A stretch of 64,000 nucleotides of DNA from Rhodanobacteraceae bacterium (GTDB lineage Bacteria > Pseudomonadota > Gammaproteobacteria > Xanthomonadales > Rhodanobacteraceae), in assembly GCA_030167125.1 (NCBI GenBank), contig CP126531.1, positions 744,001-808,000 on the forward strand, read 5' to 3'. This document shows positions 56,001-63,612 of the stretch, piece by piece. Under the pieces are notes generated by a model, which was not told the DNA's origin, made no database searches, and saw only the letters and a program-made list of their open reading frames with translations. A program made the position numbers and the translations under genes. The stretch's first letter is position 1; every line of letters starts with the position of its first letter.

Positions 56001-57248
56001 GGACTCAAGGTCGAGCAAGGCCGCGTGCAGATCACGTTCGGTCCGGGAGACAACGAAGCGAGCTGGTCGAGCACGCTGGACAACGCGGCTGCGCTCAAGC
56101 TCACCGCGCCCACGCTGGGGCAGCGCGCCGAGGTCTGGCAGATCGCCAGCGCGCCGTTGCTGCATCTCGCGTTTTCGGGCGTCCCGGAATCGGGCGGCGA
56201 TGGCGCGTTGCATGTATTCAGGCCGCTGCCCGGCGAGACATTGAGTGTCGCGGTGACGCGTCCGGATGCCTTGCCCGGCAACAGCGTCGCGTTCGACACG
56301 GCCGCGCTGGACGTCGCCCGTGGCGAACACGCGGTGGACTCGACGCTCACGTTGCAAACGCGCAGCACGCGTGGCGGCGAACAAGCCATCGACTTGCCAG
56401 GCGGCGCGAGCCTGCTGGGCGTGCAACGCGATGGCCAGCCGCTGGAATTGAATCTACACGACGGCCATCTTGCGTTGCCAGTGCAACCCGGCAGCCAATC
56501 GTTCGCCGTGCGTTTTCGCGAGACATCGCCGCTGGGCATGGTTTCGCGTACGCCCGCGGTCTCGCTGGGCGCGCATGCCGCGAACATCCAGACTTCGCTG
56601 TCGCTGCCGCACGACCGTTGGGTGTTGTGGACCTTCGGGCCGCAAGCGGGTCCGGCCGTGCTGTATTGGTCGCAGCTGGTGGTGCTGCTGATCGTTGCCG
56701 TCGCGCTGGCGCGATTCGCGCCGACTCCACTGCGCTGGTGGCACTGGTTGCTGCTCGGCATCGGCTTCTCGACCTTCGCGTGGACCGCGTTCGTGATCGT
56801 CGCTGCATGGCTGATCGTGCTCGGGTTGCGCGAACGCAGCGCGCGCGTGGTGACGCTCGATCGCGTGCCGTTCAACAGCGTGCAGGTATTGCTCGCCGTG
56901 CTGACGGTGATCGCGTTGTTGTGCCTTGTCGCTTCGGTGCCGCAGGGCCTGCTGGGCCAGCCGGACATGCGCGTCGCCGGCAGCGGTTCCACTGCGTGGA
57001 CGTTGCACTGGTTCGCTGACCAGAGCGGCGGTGCATTGCCGCGCGCGGGTGCGCTGACGTTGCCGTTGTGGGCTTACAAGGCGGCCATGTTGGCGTGGGC
57101 GCTGTGGCTCGCCAACGCACTGATCGGCTGGCTGCGCTGGGGATTCCGCGCCTGGATGCGCGGCGGCTACTGGAAATCCCCGCCGGCGCCCACCAAGGCA
57201 ACCTTGGCAGAGCGAGTCGCTGCGGAACAGAATGATGCGCGCACGTGA
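53094..57248 (+). CDS. Large polytopic membrane protein with duplicated halves, function unknown
   Basis: 1384 residues from ATG 53094 (ATG 53100 also possible, with GGGG just upstream). Signal peptide to about 25, a periplasmic beta-rich region to about 465, membrane helices around 472-565, then a Pro-rich stretch at about 599-630. After it comes TVVLTASR (about 639-646), which looks like the start of a TonB-dependent receptor plug. Then a helix at 706-725, another hydrophobic stretch at 740-760 ending in ARAQ like a second signal peptide, a second beta-rich region to about 1185, and four more helices near 1190-1346. The two halves share the same order of parts, suggesting duplication or fusion. 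No catalytic motif is seen. It overlaps prmC by 17 nt. Confidence 0.82.
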   Translation: MTMRHARYGLCLFVLLFGVVSGATAQSVPPALQGWQAWVMHGHENQACPLLASPGNSDGRECVWPGRLSLDADKAGAKFALHVHVDAESWVALPGGQDAWPQQVKVDNAPAIVLDRDGAPSLRLAAGDHDVTGALQWDERPARVQVPANIALVDLSVDGVAIAQPGRDGDFLTLGQAAARQREADALDVRVFRKLGDGAPPTLETQLKLHVSGSAREQLLGPVLPQGFVATALASDLPARLDPDGSLRVQLRSGYWTVALSAHGTAPLSKLAFKAPPAPWPKQEIWSYADAPALRTTRVTGAQPIDPAQAEVPQDWRGLPAFVMTNGTTLAVEQSARGLGANADARLQLDRNLWLDFDGRGLSADDHLTGKLGAHDRLDVAAPWILESAQAESGPLLVTRGAQRGSSGVELRGNGSDLDLNAGLRRADRGGAQFATGGWEQTLDSVNTTLHLPYGYRLLGAPGADRSPDSWVARWNLLDLFVAAVIALLAWRLLGWRWALVALAFVVLSHGEPGAPRWTPALAVAFGLVAKVLPEGKLRKVARAAGVALLVLAAVATLPFAAVQVRDALHPQLEDTGFAWIAPERGEAVAVARTQFVPPPPQEQTVMSTPVAPPAPPPPAAAPPPPPADVAAKPQTLQTVVLTASRVNPTDLVTSSGYPPNMIVQSGRGVPDWSRYGSAYQLGWSGPVTAQQTYRLVILPAWATRILRIAALLLLVAWLIAIARAFDLKMRLPAQHGLEAAGAAGLLLAALVAPQARAQAIPSPELLSQLRARLLEAPACAPSCASSPLAEVAVQANALQVTTEADAATKVAFPLPYMDAPATLHGVSVDGKPSVQLVRRDGNPWIALDRGVHRVALDFQLDADSASTALHFPMAPPNVALAAQGWQVAGNDGVRLLSDTLTFTRERKADQTDGAALPAQTFPPYVTLTRNIAIGLDSRVDNLVTRIAPSTGGFTVELPLLPGEHVATPGLKVEQGRVQITFGPGDNEASWSSTLDNAAALKLTAPTLGQRAEVWQIASAPLLHLAFSGVPESGGDGALHVFRPLPGETLSVAVTRPDALPGNSVAFDTAALDVARGEHAVDSTLTLQTRSTRGGEQAIDLPGGASLLGVQRDGQPLELNLHDGHLALPVQPGSQSFAVRFRETSPLGMVSRTPAVSLGAHAANIQTSLSLPHDRWVLWTFGPQAGPAVLYWSQLVVLLIVAVALARFAPTPLRWWHWLLLGIGFSTFAWTAFVIVAAWLIVLGLRERSARVVTLDRVPFNSVQVLLAVLTVIALLCLVASVPQGLLGQPDMRVAGSGSTAWTLHWFADQSGGALPRAGALTLPLWAYKAAMLAWALWLANALIGWLRWGFRAWMRGGYWKSPPAPTKATLAERVAAEQNDART

Positions 57249-58077
57249 TTTGCTCGATGAGGGCGCGCGCGCATTGCCCGGCGAGGCAGCGCGGCGCGAA
57301 GCCGCGCTGCTGTTGCGTCACGTGCTGGGCGTATCCGATGTCTGGCTCATCGCGCATCCGGATGACGTGGTGGCCGCGGCGCATGCGGCCGCGTTCCGGA
57401 ACCTGATCGAGCGCCGCGTGCGCGGCGAACCCGTTGCCTATCTCACCGGCACGCGCGGCTTCCACGACATCGAATTGCGGGTGGCGCCCGGCGTGCTGAT
57501 CCCGCGTCCCGAAACCGAGGTGCTGGTCGAGCTTGCGTTGCAACGCATCCCGGCCGACGCCGATTGCAACGTGGCCGACCTCGGCACGGGTTCGGGTGCG
57601 ATCGCGCTGGCCATAGCGCGCGCGCGCGCGCGGGCGCGCGTGGTCGCCACCGACGCCAGCGCGGCGGCACTGGAGATGGCGCGCGAGAACGCCGCGCGGC
57701 TCCGCATCGGCAACGTCGAGTTCCGGCAGGGCGACTGGTACCTGGGCCTGGATGGCGAGCATTTCGACCTGGTCGTTTCCAACCCGCCGTACATCGCGGA
57801 GGGCGATCCGCACCTGCAGGAAGGCGACCTGCGCTTCGAGCCGCGCGCCGCGCTGGCGTCCGGTGCCGATGGCCTCGACGCGATTCGCGTTCTCGTGCGC
57901 GGCGCGTGCGACCACTTGCGCAGCGGCGGCTGGCTGCTGCTCGAACACGGCTTCGATCAGGGTGCCGACGTCCGCGACCTGCTGCTGGACCACGGTTTCG
58001 CGGAAGTGTTTACCCAGGACGACCTGGAAGGCCGCGAGCGCGCCACCGGCGGGCGTATTTCATTTGTCGTGCTCTGA
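57232..58077 (+). CDS. prmC: PrmC (HemK), release-factor glutamine methyltransferase
   Basis: 281 residues. An N-terminal helical bundle is followed by a Rossmann methyltransferase with SAM motif VADLGTGSGAIALA at about 114-127 and the catalytic NPPY at 184-187. It methylates the GGQ glutamine of release factors RF1 and RF2. Two adjacent ATGs (57232, 57235) are possible. The short Arg-Ala run at 130-136 comes from a GC dinucleotide-like tract. Here it follows the large membrane protein instead of prfA. Confidence 0.93.
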   Translation: MMRARDLLDEGARALPGEAARREAALLLRHVLGVSDVWLIAHPDDVVAAAHAAAFRNLIERRVRGEPVAYLTGTRGFHDIELRVAPGVLIPRPETEVLVELALQRIPADADCNVADLGTGSGAIALAIARARARARVVATDASAAALEMARENAARLRIGNVEFRQGDWYLGLDGEHFDLVVSNPPYIAEGDPHLQEGDLRFEPRAALASGADGLDAIRVLVRGACDHLRSGGWLLLEHGFDQGADVRDLLLDHGFAEVFTQDDLEGRERATGGRISFVVL

Positions 58078-58118
58078 GGGTTCCTTGGCGAATGAGGCGG
58101 CTGTGCATCCGTACGGGC

Positions 58119-58167
58119 TTGACAAATGAAACGACAGGTGTAGTCTGTCATTCAACTACAGATGTCG
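58119..58167 (+). promoter_or_regulatory. blaI promoter with paired BlaI-type operators
   Basis: TTGACA at 58119-58124 and TAGTCT at 58141-58146 form a promoter with a 16-bp spacer. Two half-matching operators flank the -10: CGACAGGTGTAGT (58132-58144) and ACTACAGATGTCG (58155-58167), inverted copies of each other at 11 of 13 positions. Each fits the ACA-N2-TGT core of BlaI/MecI sites. Autorepression by the BlaI product is expected. Confidence 0.65.
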
Positions 58168-58180
58168 TGATAAGTTTCCG

Positions 58181-58579
58181 ATGCCCAAACGCATCAATCC
58201 CGCGATCAGCGAAGCCGAAAGCCGGGTCATGGACTTGCTGTGGCGGAATGCACCGCAAGGTTCGGAGGAACTGGTCGCCGGGCTGCAGCCCGAGACCGGC
58301 TGGCACGAGAACACCGTGCGCACGCTTCTGAATCGCCTGATCCGCAAGGGCGCTGTGCGCGCCGAGCGCGAGGGACGGCGTTATCTCTATTCGCCGGTGC
58401 TGACGCGCGAGCAGTGGCAGGCGCACGAAAGCCGCAGCCTGCTCGATCGCGTGTTCGGCGGGAAAGTTGCGCCGTTGCTGGTGCATTTCAGTCGCAACGA
58501 GAAGCTGAGCGCGAGGGACGTGGACGAACTTCGCAAGCTTGTCGATCAACTGGAAAAGAAGGAGCGCCGCCGTGGCTGA
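58181..58579 (+). CDS. BlaI/MecI-family repressor
   Basis: 132 residues. Winged-helix domain ISEAESRVMDLLWRNAPQGSEEL, then WHENTVRTLLNRLIRKGAVRAEREGRRYLYSP, the BlaI signature, followed by a dimerisation helix (ARDVDELRKLVDQLEKKERR). Paired with the membrane metallopeptidase gene whose GTG lies inside its own 3' end. In classic systems BlaR1 activates proteolysis of BlaI. The regulated target here is not known; no beta-lactamase gene is adjacent. Confidence 0.93.
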   Translation: MPKRINPAISEAESRVMDLLWRNAPQGSEELVAGLQPETGWHENTVRTLLNRLIRKGAVRAEREGRRYLYSPVLTREQWQAHESRSLLDRVFGGKVAPLLVHFSRNEKLSARDVDELRKLVDQLEKKERRRG

Positions 58580-59894
58580 ACTGCTGGTGCGAATGCTGGC
58601 GGGTGCGACGCTGGGCCTGGCGCTGGTGTTGCTGTTGCGCCGTCCGGCGCGCCGCGTGTTCGGCGCGGATGCGGCGTTCACGCTGTGGCTGCTTCCCGTG
58701 GTGCTGGCGCTCGCGCCGTTGCTGCCGGAACAGATGGCGCCGCGCGCAATGATCGTGCTGCCGGGATTGACGGTGACGCCGCACCTGGCTGCTTCGACCG
58801 CCGCGCGGCCTGCCGCGATCGATTGGCCGGAATGGTTGCTGGGTGCGTGGATCACGGGTGCCGCGGCCGCGTTGCTGCGGCTTGCGGTGCATTACGTGCG
58901 TTTGCTGCGGGGTTTGCGGGGCGTGCCGCAGACGTGGGCACGAATGCTGGGCGAAGCCGCGCCGAACCTCGACCCGCGCCGCGTGCGCGTGCACGACGCA
59001 GGTCCCGCGGTGCTGTGGGCATTGCCGCGCTCGCTGATCCTGCTGCCCGCCGATTTCGCGGAACGCTTCGACAACGCGGCGAGCCGTGAAGTGGTGTTGC
59101 GCCATGAACTCACGCACGCGCATCGCGGCGACGCGTGGTGGAGCCTCACGATGGAAATCGCGTCCGCTTTGCTGTGGTTCCATCCGCTGGCGTGGATTGC
59201 GCGTCCGCGTTTCCGGCTGGACCAGGAACTCGCCTGCGACGCGGCATCGCTGCGTGCGTCGCCCGAACGCACCACGCAGTACGCACGCGCGCTGCTGGAC
59301 AGCGTTGCCGTGCAACCCGCACCCGCACTGATTCCGTGGCTCGCCGAGCCGCAACTCAAGGAGCGAATCGCCATGATCTCCCGCATCCCGCCGGGCGCGC
59401 TGCGTCGCCGCGCCGGTTTCATCGCCATCGCCGCATTGCTCGCCGGCGGCTTGTATGCCGCCGGTGGACAGGCGTCCGCCGCTACGGTGCAAAGCAGCTC
59501 CCATTCCACGGCCCCTTCCGTGGACGTCAGCTATAAGAACCGCAACCCGCCGCACTACCCGAAAGAAGCGATCAAGAAGGGCGAGCAGGGCAATGTCGTG
59601 CTGGATGTCACCGTCGATGCCGCCGGCAAGGTGACGGGCGTCCAGGTGGACCAGCACGGCACCGATGCACCGGCCGCCTTGCAGGTTGCGGCCATCAAGG
59701 GCGCGCAGAACTGGAAGTTCAATCCGGGCCGCAAGGACGGCAAGCCAGTCGGGGGCGTGATACAGGTGCCCGTCAACTTTTCGCTCAATGATGACTACAG
59801 CGATGATCACACGCCCAAGCCATGCCCGGTTGGAAGTGTCTATGAAACGCAGACGTCGCGGTGCGTGAAGCTGCAATCCGGCGCATCGTCTTGA
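58572..59894 (+). CDS. M56 metallopeptidase with C-terminal TonB domain (BlaR1-like)
   Basis: 440 residues from GTG 58572 with AAGGAGCG upstream and an 8-nt overlap with blaI. Membrane helices near 8-23, 37-52 and 88-110. The peptidase site is H178-E-L-T-H182 (RHELTHAHRGD) with Glu219 (DQELACD). A helix at about 280-298 leads outside to a TonB C-terminal domain at about 325-405 (PPHYPKEAIKKGEQGNVVLDV through WKFNPGRKDG). The penicillin-binding sensor of true BlaR1 is absent. Signal detection by, or protein contacts of, the TonB-like domain is speculative. The end has a CPVGSVYETQTSRC loop with two Cys. Confidence 0.92.
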   Translation: MAELLVRMLAGATLGLALVLLLRRPARRVFGADAAFTLWLLPVVLALAPLLPEQMAPRAMIVLPGLTVTPHLAASTAARPAAIDWPEWLLGAWITGAAAALLRLAVHYVRLLRGLRGVPQTWARMLGEAAPNLDPRRVRVHDAGPAVLWALPRSLILLPADFAERFDNAASREVVLRHELTHAHRGDAWWSLTMEIASALLWFHPLAWIARPRFRLDQELACDAASLRASPERTTQYARALLDSVAVQPAPALIPWLAEPQLKERIAMISRIPPGALRRRAGFIAIAALLAGGLYAAGGQASAATVQSSSHSTAPSVDVSYKNRNPPHYPKEAIKKGEQGNVVLDVTVDAAGKVTGVQVDQHGTDAPAALQVAAIKGAQNWKFNPGRKDGKPVGGVIQVPVNFSLNDDYSDDHTPKPCPVGSVYETQTSRCVKLQSGASS

Positions 59895-59918
59895 ATTCGA
59901 GTTTGCTTGGAACGAGAA

Positions 59919-59964
59919 GGGCGGTGCCGGCCGAAGCGTTTACAGCAACGCGCCGGCATCGCCC
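59919..59964 (+). terminator. Stem-loop after the M56 gene
   Basis: GGGCGGTGCCGGC pairs with GCCGGCATCGCCC (13 pairs, one G-U) across a 20-nt loop, 25 nt past the stop. The following GCTGTTGTT is only weakly T-rich, so termination efficiency is uncertain. Confidence 0.45.
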
Positions 59965-60084
59965 GCTGTTGTTGCACCGTCGCCCAACCAATGGGAGATG
60001 AGCCGAGCGCCCCGACGTGGTATTTATGCGCGGCTGCCTGGCTTCGTTCGGGAGCCGGAGCATCCTGTTTCGGAGGCGTGTGCG

Positions 60085-63000
60085 ATGAAACGCGTTCTGC
60101 TGGCGGTGGGAATCGTGGCCCTGGCGGGCTTCGCATGGGGAAGCGGCGCGCAGGCGCGCACGTACGACGAAGGCTTGTTCTCGCAGATGCAGTGGCGGCC
60201 GATCGGGCCGCTGCGCGGCGGCCGCGGACGCGCGGTCGCGGGCGTGCCGAGCCAGCCGAACGTGTTCTACATCGGCAACGACGATGGCGGCGTGTGGAAG
60301 TCCACCGACTACGGCAACAGTTGGCATCCGATCTTCGACAAACAGCCGACCAGTTCGATCGGCGCGATCGCGGTGGCGGATTCCGATCCGAACGTGATCT
60401 ACGTCGGCACCGGCGAAAGCACCATACGGCCCGACCAAGCGACCGGCATGGGCATGTACAAGTCCACCGACGCCGGCAAGACCTGGCAGTTCATCGGGCT
60501 CAAGGAAACGCAGGACATCGCGATGATCGCGGTGGACCCGCACGACGCGAACCGCGTGTTCGCGGCGGCGCTCGGGCACATTTATGGGCCGAATCCCGAG
60601 CGCGGGATTTTCCGCTCGCTCGATGGCGGCAAGACCTGGAAGAAGGTCTTGTACACGAACGAGTACGTCAGCGGTGACGATGTCGAAATCGATCCCGCGA
60701 ATCCGAACATCGTGTACGCGACGATGTGGCAGCAGCAGCAGGCGCCGTGGGAGAACGGTTCGTTCGCCGGCACCGAGGGCGGCATCTACAAGTCGACCGA
60801 TGGCGGCAACACATGGACCAAGCTCACCAAGGGTTTGCCGGACGTGCAGCAGGCGTTGCTGAGGATCGCGCCGAGCCAACCCAACCGGCTGTATGCAGCG
60901 GTCGCGTCGGGCGAGGAGGGCGAAGTCGCGCTTTATCGTTCCGACGACGCCGGCGCGAACTGGTACAAGACGACGAAGGATGCGCGCCCGGCCGCGCGCA
61001 TCGGCGGCGGCGACCTGCCGCAACTCGCGGTCGATCCGAAGAATGCCGACATCGTTTACAGCGACACGCCGGTGCTTTGGAAATCCGTCGACGGTGGCAA
61101 GACGTGGACCGGATTCCGCGGCGCGCCGGGCGGCGACGATTACCAGCAGACCTGGATCAATCCCAGCAACCCGGACATCATCGCGGTCAACTCCGATCAG
61201 GGCGCGATCGTCACCGTCAACGGCGGCAAGACCTGGAGCAGCTGGTACAACCAGCCGACCGCGGCGATGTACAAGGTCGGCATCGACAACACCTGGCCGT
61301 ATCGGGTTTGCGGCGGGCAGCAGGATTCGGGTTCGGCCTGCGTGTCGTCGCGCGGCAACGATGGCGAGCTGACCGCGCACGACTGGCATCCGGCCGGCAT
61401 CGAGGAATACGGCGGCGCGGCGATCGATCCGCTGCACCCGAACCTGGTTTACGGCGGTTCGCGCAGCGGCGTCACGCGCTACGACCGCGACACGGGACAG
61501 ATCGCGGATGTCGGGCCGGTGGCGGGCCGCGATCCGGATTACCGCACCGTGCGCACCATGCCGATCCTGTTTTCGCCGACCGATCCGCATCGGTTGTACT
61601 TCACCTCCAACACCGTCTGGCAGAGCGACGACGGCGGGCAGGATTGGAAGCAGATCAGCCCCGACCTGACGCGCAAGACCTGGGCGGTGCCGGCGAGCGT
61701 CGGCAAGTACGCGAACAGCAAGCAAGCCAAGCCGAGCGATCGCGGCGTGATTTATGCACTCGCGCCCTCGCCGTTGAACGGCAACCTGATCTGGGCCGGC
61801 ACCGACGATGGCCTTGTCTGGGTGACGCACGACGGCGGCGCGCATTGGGACAACGTCACGCCGCCGCAACTGAAACCGTGGTGGCGCGTGTTCTCGATGG
61901 AAGCCAGCCACTTCGATCCGAATGTCGCGTATGCGGCGATCAACACGATGTGGCTGGACGACATGCGGCCGCACCTGTTTCGCACCACGGACGGCGGCAA
62001 GCACTGGACCGAGATCGACAACGGCATCACGCCCGACGCCGCGACCAACGTGATCCGCGAAGACCCGCAACGCAAGGGCCTGCTGTTCGCGGGCACCGAA
62101 ACGCAGACGTGGGTGTCGTTCGACAACGGCGATCACTGGCAATCGCTGCGGCTCAACATGCCCGCGGTATCGGTGCGCGACCTGCAGGTTCATGGCGACG
62201 ACCTAGTCGCCGCCACGCACGGACGCGGGTTCCAGGTGCTGGACGACATTACGCCGCTGCGGCAGATCGACGCGCAGGTCGCGAACGCGAAGGTGACGCT
62301 CTACAAGCCGCAAACCGCGGTGCGCGTGCGTTGGGGCATGAACCCGCCGACGCCGTGGCGCATGCCGTCGCTGCCGAATCCGCCGCCCGGCGCGATCATC
62401 GATTACCACCTCGCGAGCAATGTGAGCGGCCCGGTGACGCTGGACGTCTATACGGCCGACGGAAAACTCGTGCGGCACTGGTCCAGTGCCGATCCAGAAA
62501 AGCCGCTCGATCCCGACAAGCTCGACGTGCCCGACTGGTGGCCGCGTCCGCCGATGAACCTTTCGACGCAAGCCGGCATGCACCGCTTCGTGTGGGACAT
62601 GCACTGGCAGCCGATGCCGGGTGCGTTGCAGTTCCTCGATGCCAACCAGGCCATCGAGCACGACACGCCGGTGATGGCGAGTTCGCCCTGGGTGATGCCG
62701 GGCAACTACACGGCCAAGCTCACCGTCGGCGGCAAGACGTACACGCAGCCGCTGGCGGTGAAGATGGATCCGCGCGTGAAGACGTCCACCGCCGACCTGC
62801 AGCAGCAGTTCGACAAGTCCATGCAGGCTTATCACGAGGCGATGGCGGCGAGCGAGGCGCTGGGCCAGGTGCGCGACATGGAGAAGCAGATCGCGTCGCG
62901 CAAGTCGTCGGACAAACTCGCGGCCTATGAAAAGCAGCTCGAAGCGTTGTCGGGCCCGAAGGCGACGTCGCCGTTCGAGTTCTTCTTCCGCCATGGTCCG

Positions 63001-63285
63001 CCAAACCTCGGCAGCGTCGGCGGCGACCTGCAGATGCTGATGCTCCGTATGCAGGACGCGGACCAGCCGCCGACCGCGGCGGATGTCGCGGCGCTCGACA
63101 AGACCAGCGCGGAATTGAAATCGTTGATGGATCGTTGGAACGCGCTGAAAGGCCAACCCTTGGCCGCGTTGAACCGCGCATTGCAGGAGGATAGGCAATC
63201 GCCGCTGGTGCTGGCGAAAGCGCTCGCGCCAGTCGACTGGAACGCTGGCTGGATCACCACCAATCGGGATCAGGAAGAGCAGTGA
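60085..63285 (+). CDS. VPS10/sortilin-like secreted repeat protein
   Basis: 1066 residues from ATG 60085 with CGGAGG upstream. Signal peptide to about 23-24 (GAQA). The first 700 residues are a beta-propeller built of Asp-box/BNR repeats: WKSTDYGNSWHP, YKSTDAGKTWQF, FRSLDGGKTWKK, YKSTDGGNTWTK and more. The C-terminal 300 residues are separate: a beta-sandwich-like part (YHLASNVSGPVTLDVYTADGK) and a helical tail. Similar proteins in this group are annotated as exo-sialidase-like or glycosyl hydrolases of unknown specificity. No catalytic triad is evident. A paralogue begins 327 nt downstream. Confidence 0.88.
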   Translation: MKRVLLAVGIVALAGFAWGSGAQARTYDEGLFSQMQWRPIGPLRGGRGRAVAGVPSQPNVFYIGNDDGGVWKSTDYGNSWHPIFDKQPTSSIGAIAVADSDPNVIYVGTGESTIRPDQATGMGMYKSTDAGKTWQFIGLKETQDIAMIAVDPHDANRVFAAALGHIYGPNPERGIFRSLDGGKTWKKVLYTNEYVSGDDVEIDPANPNIVYATMWQQQQAPWENGSFAGTEGGIYKSTDGGNTWTKLTKGLPDVQQALLRIAPSQPNRLYAAVASGEEGEVALYRSDDAGANWYKTTKDARPAARIGGGDLPQLAVDPKNADIVYSDTPVLWKSVDGGKTWTGFRGAPGGDDYQQTWINPSNPDIIAVNSDQGAIVTVNGGKTWSSWYNQPTAAMYKVGIDNTWPYRVCGGQQDSGSACVSSRGNDGELTAHDWHPAGIEEYGGAAIDPLHPNLVYGGSRSGVTRYDRDTGQIADVGPVAGRDPDYRTVRTMPILFSPTDPHRLYFTSNTVWQSDDGGQDWKQISPDLTRKTWAVPASVGKYANSKQAKPSDRGVIYALAPSPLNGNLIWAGTDDGLVWVTHDGGAHWDNVTPPQLKPWWRVFSMEASHFDPNVAYAAINTMWLDDMRPHLFRTTDGGKHWTEIDNGITPDAATNVIREDPQRKGLLFAGTETQTWVSFDNGDHWQSLRLNMPAVSVRDLQVHGDDLVAATHGRGFQVLDDITPLRQIDAQVANAKVTLYKPQTAVRVRWGMNPPTPWRMPSLPNPPPGAIIDYHLASNVSGPVTLDVYTADGKLVRHWSSADPEKPLDPDKLDVPDWWPRPPMNLSTQAGMHRFVWDMHWQPMPGALQFLDANQAIEHDTPVMASSPWVMPGNYTAKLTVGGKTYTQPLAVKMDPRVKTSTADLQQQFDKSMQAYHEAMAASEALGQVRDMEKQIASRKSSDKLAAYEKQLEALSGPKATSPFEFFFRHGPPNLGSVGGDLQMLMLRMQDADQPPTAADVAALDKTSAELKSLMDRWNALKGQPLAALNRALQEDRQSPLVLAKALAPVDWNAGWITTNRDQEEQ

Positions 63286-63298
63286 ATGTGTGGGAATC

Positions 63299-63389
63299 GT
63301 AGGTTGGGTTGAGCCCAGGCTTCATCTGGGCGAAACCCAACGTTGCGCAGCGTGTTGGGGTTCGCATGGCGCTGCTCACCCCAACCTAC
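63299..63389. repeat. Inverted pair of REP-like units
   Basis: Unit 1 (63299-63341) begins GTAGGTTGGG and ends CGAAACCCAAC. Unit 2 is its inverted, diverged copy and ends CCCAACCTAC at 63389. The outer 10 bp are perfectly inverted. Typical bacterial interspersed mosaic form. Together with the next repeat it fills the 327-nt gap between the two VPS10-like genes, which has no gene. Confidence 0.8.
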
Positions 63390-63400
63390 CTGCTTTTGGT

Positions 63401-63489
63401 CGTCATCCCGGCGAAAGCCGGGATCCATCGCTTTTGAAGCAAGATCAAAATGGATTCCGGATCGCCGCTGCGCGGCGTCCGGAATGACG
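63401..63489. repeat. Dispersed palindromic repeat, copy 2
   Basis: Same ends as the unit at 2939-3027: starts CGTCATCCCGGCGAAAGCCG and ends TCCGGAATGACG. The interior is diverged. It follows the REP-like pair by 11 nt. The remaining 120 nt before the next start shows only a ribosome site. Confidence 0.8.
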
Positions 63490-63612
63490 AAAATGTGATC
63501 AGCGACTTGCGTTGACCCAACCTTCACGGATTGCCCTGACTTCCGGCACTCCCTCGACATTGCGGCGGAGGATTACGGTCATGTGGATTTGTTCCCTCGA
63601 CCGGAGACCGCC

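Noticed and set aside
50160..56426. A 2088-codon open frame on the minus strand over the M1 aminopeptidase and the large membrane protein
   Set aside because: Same kind of shadow: antisense, low-complexity Arg-rich composition, and a recognisable protein on the other strand over at least the aminopeptidase.
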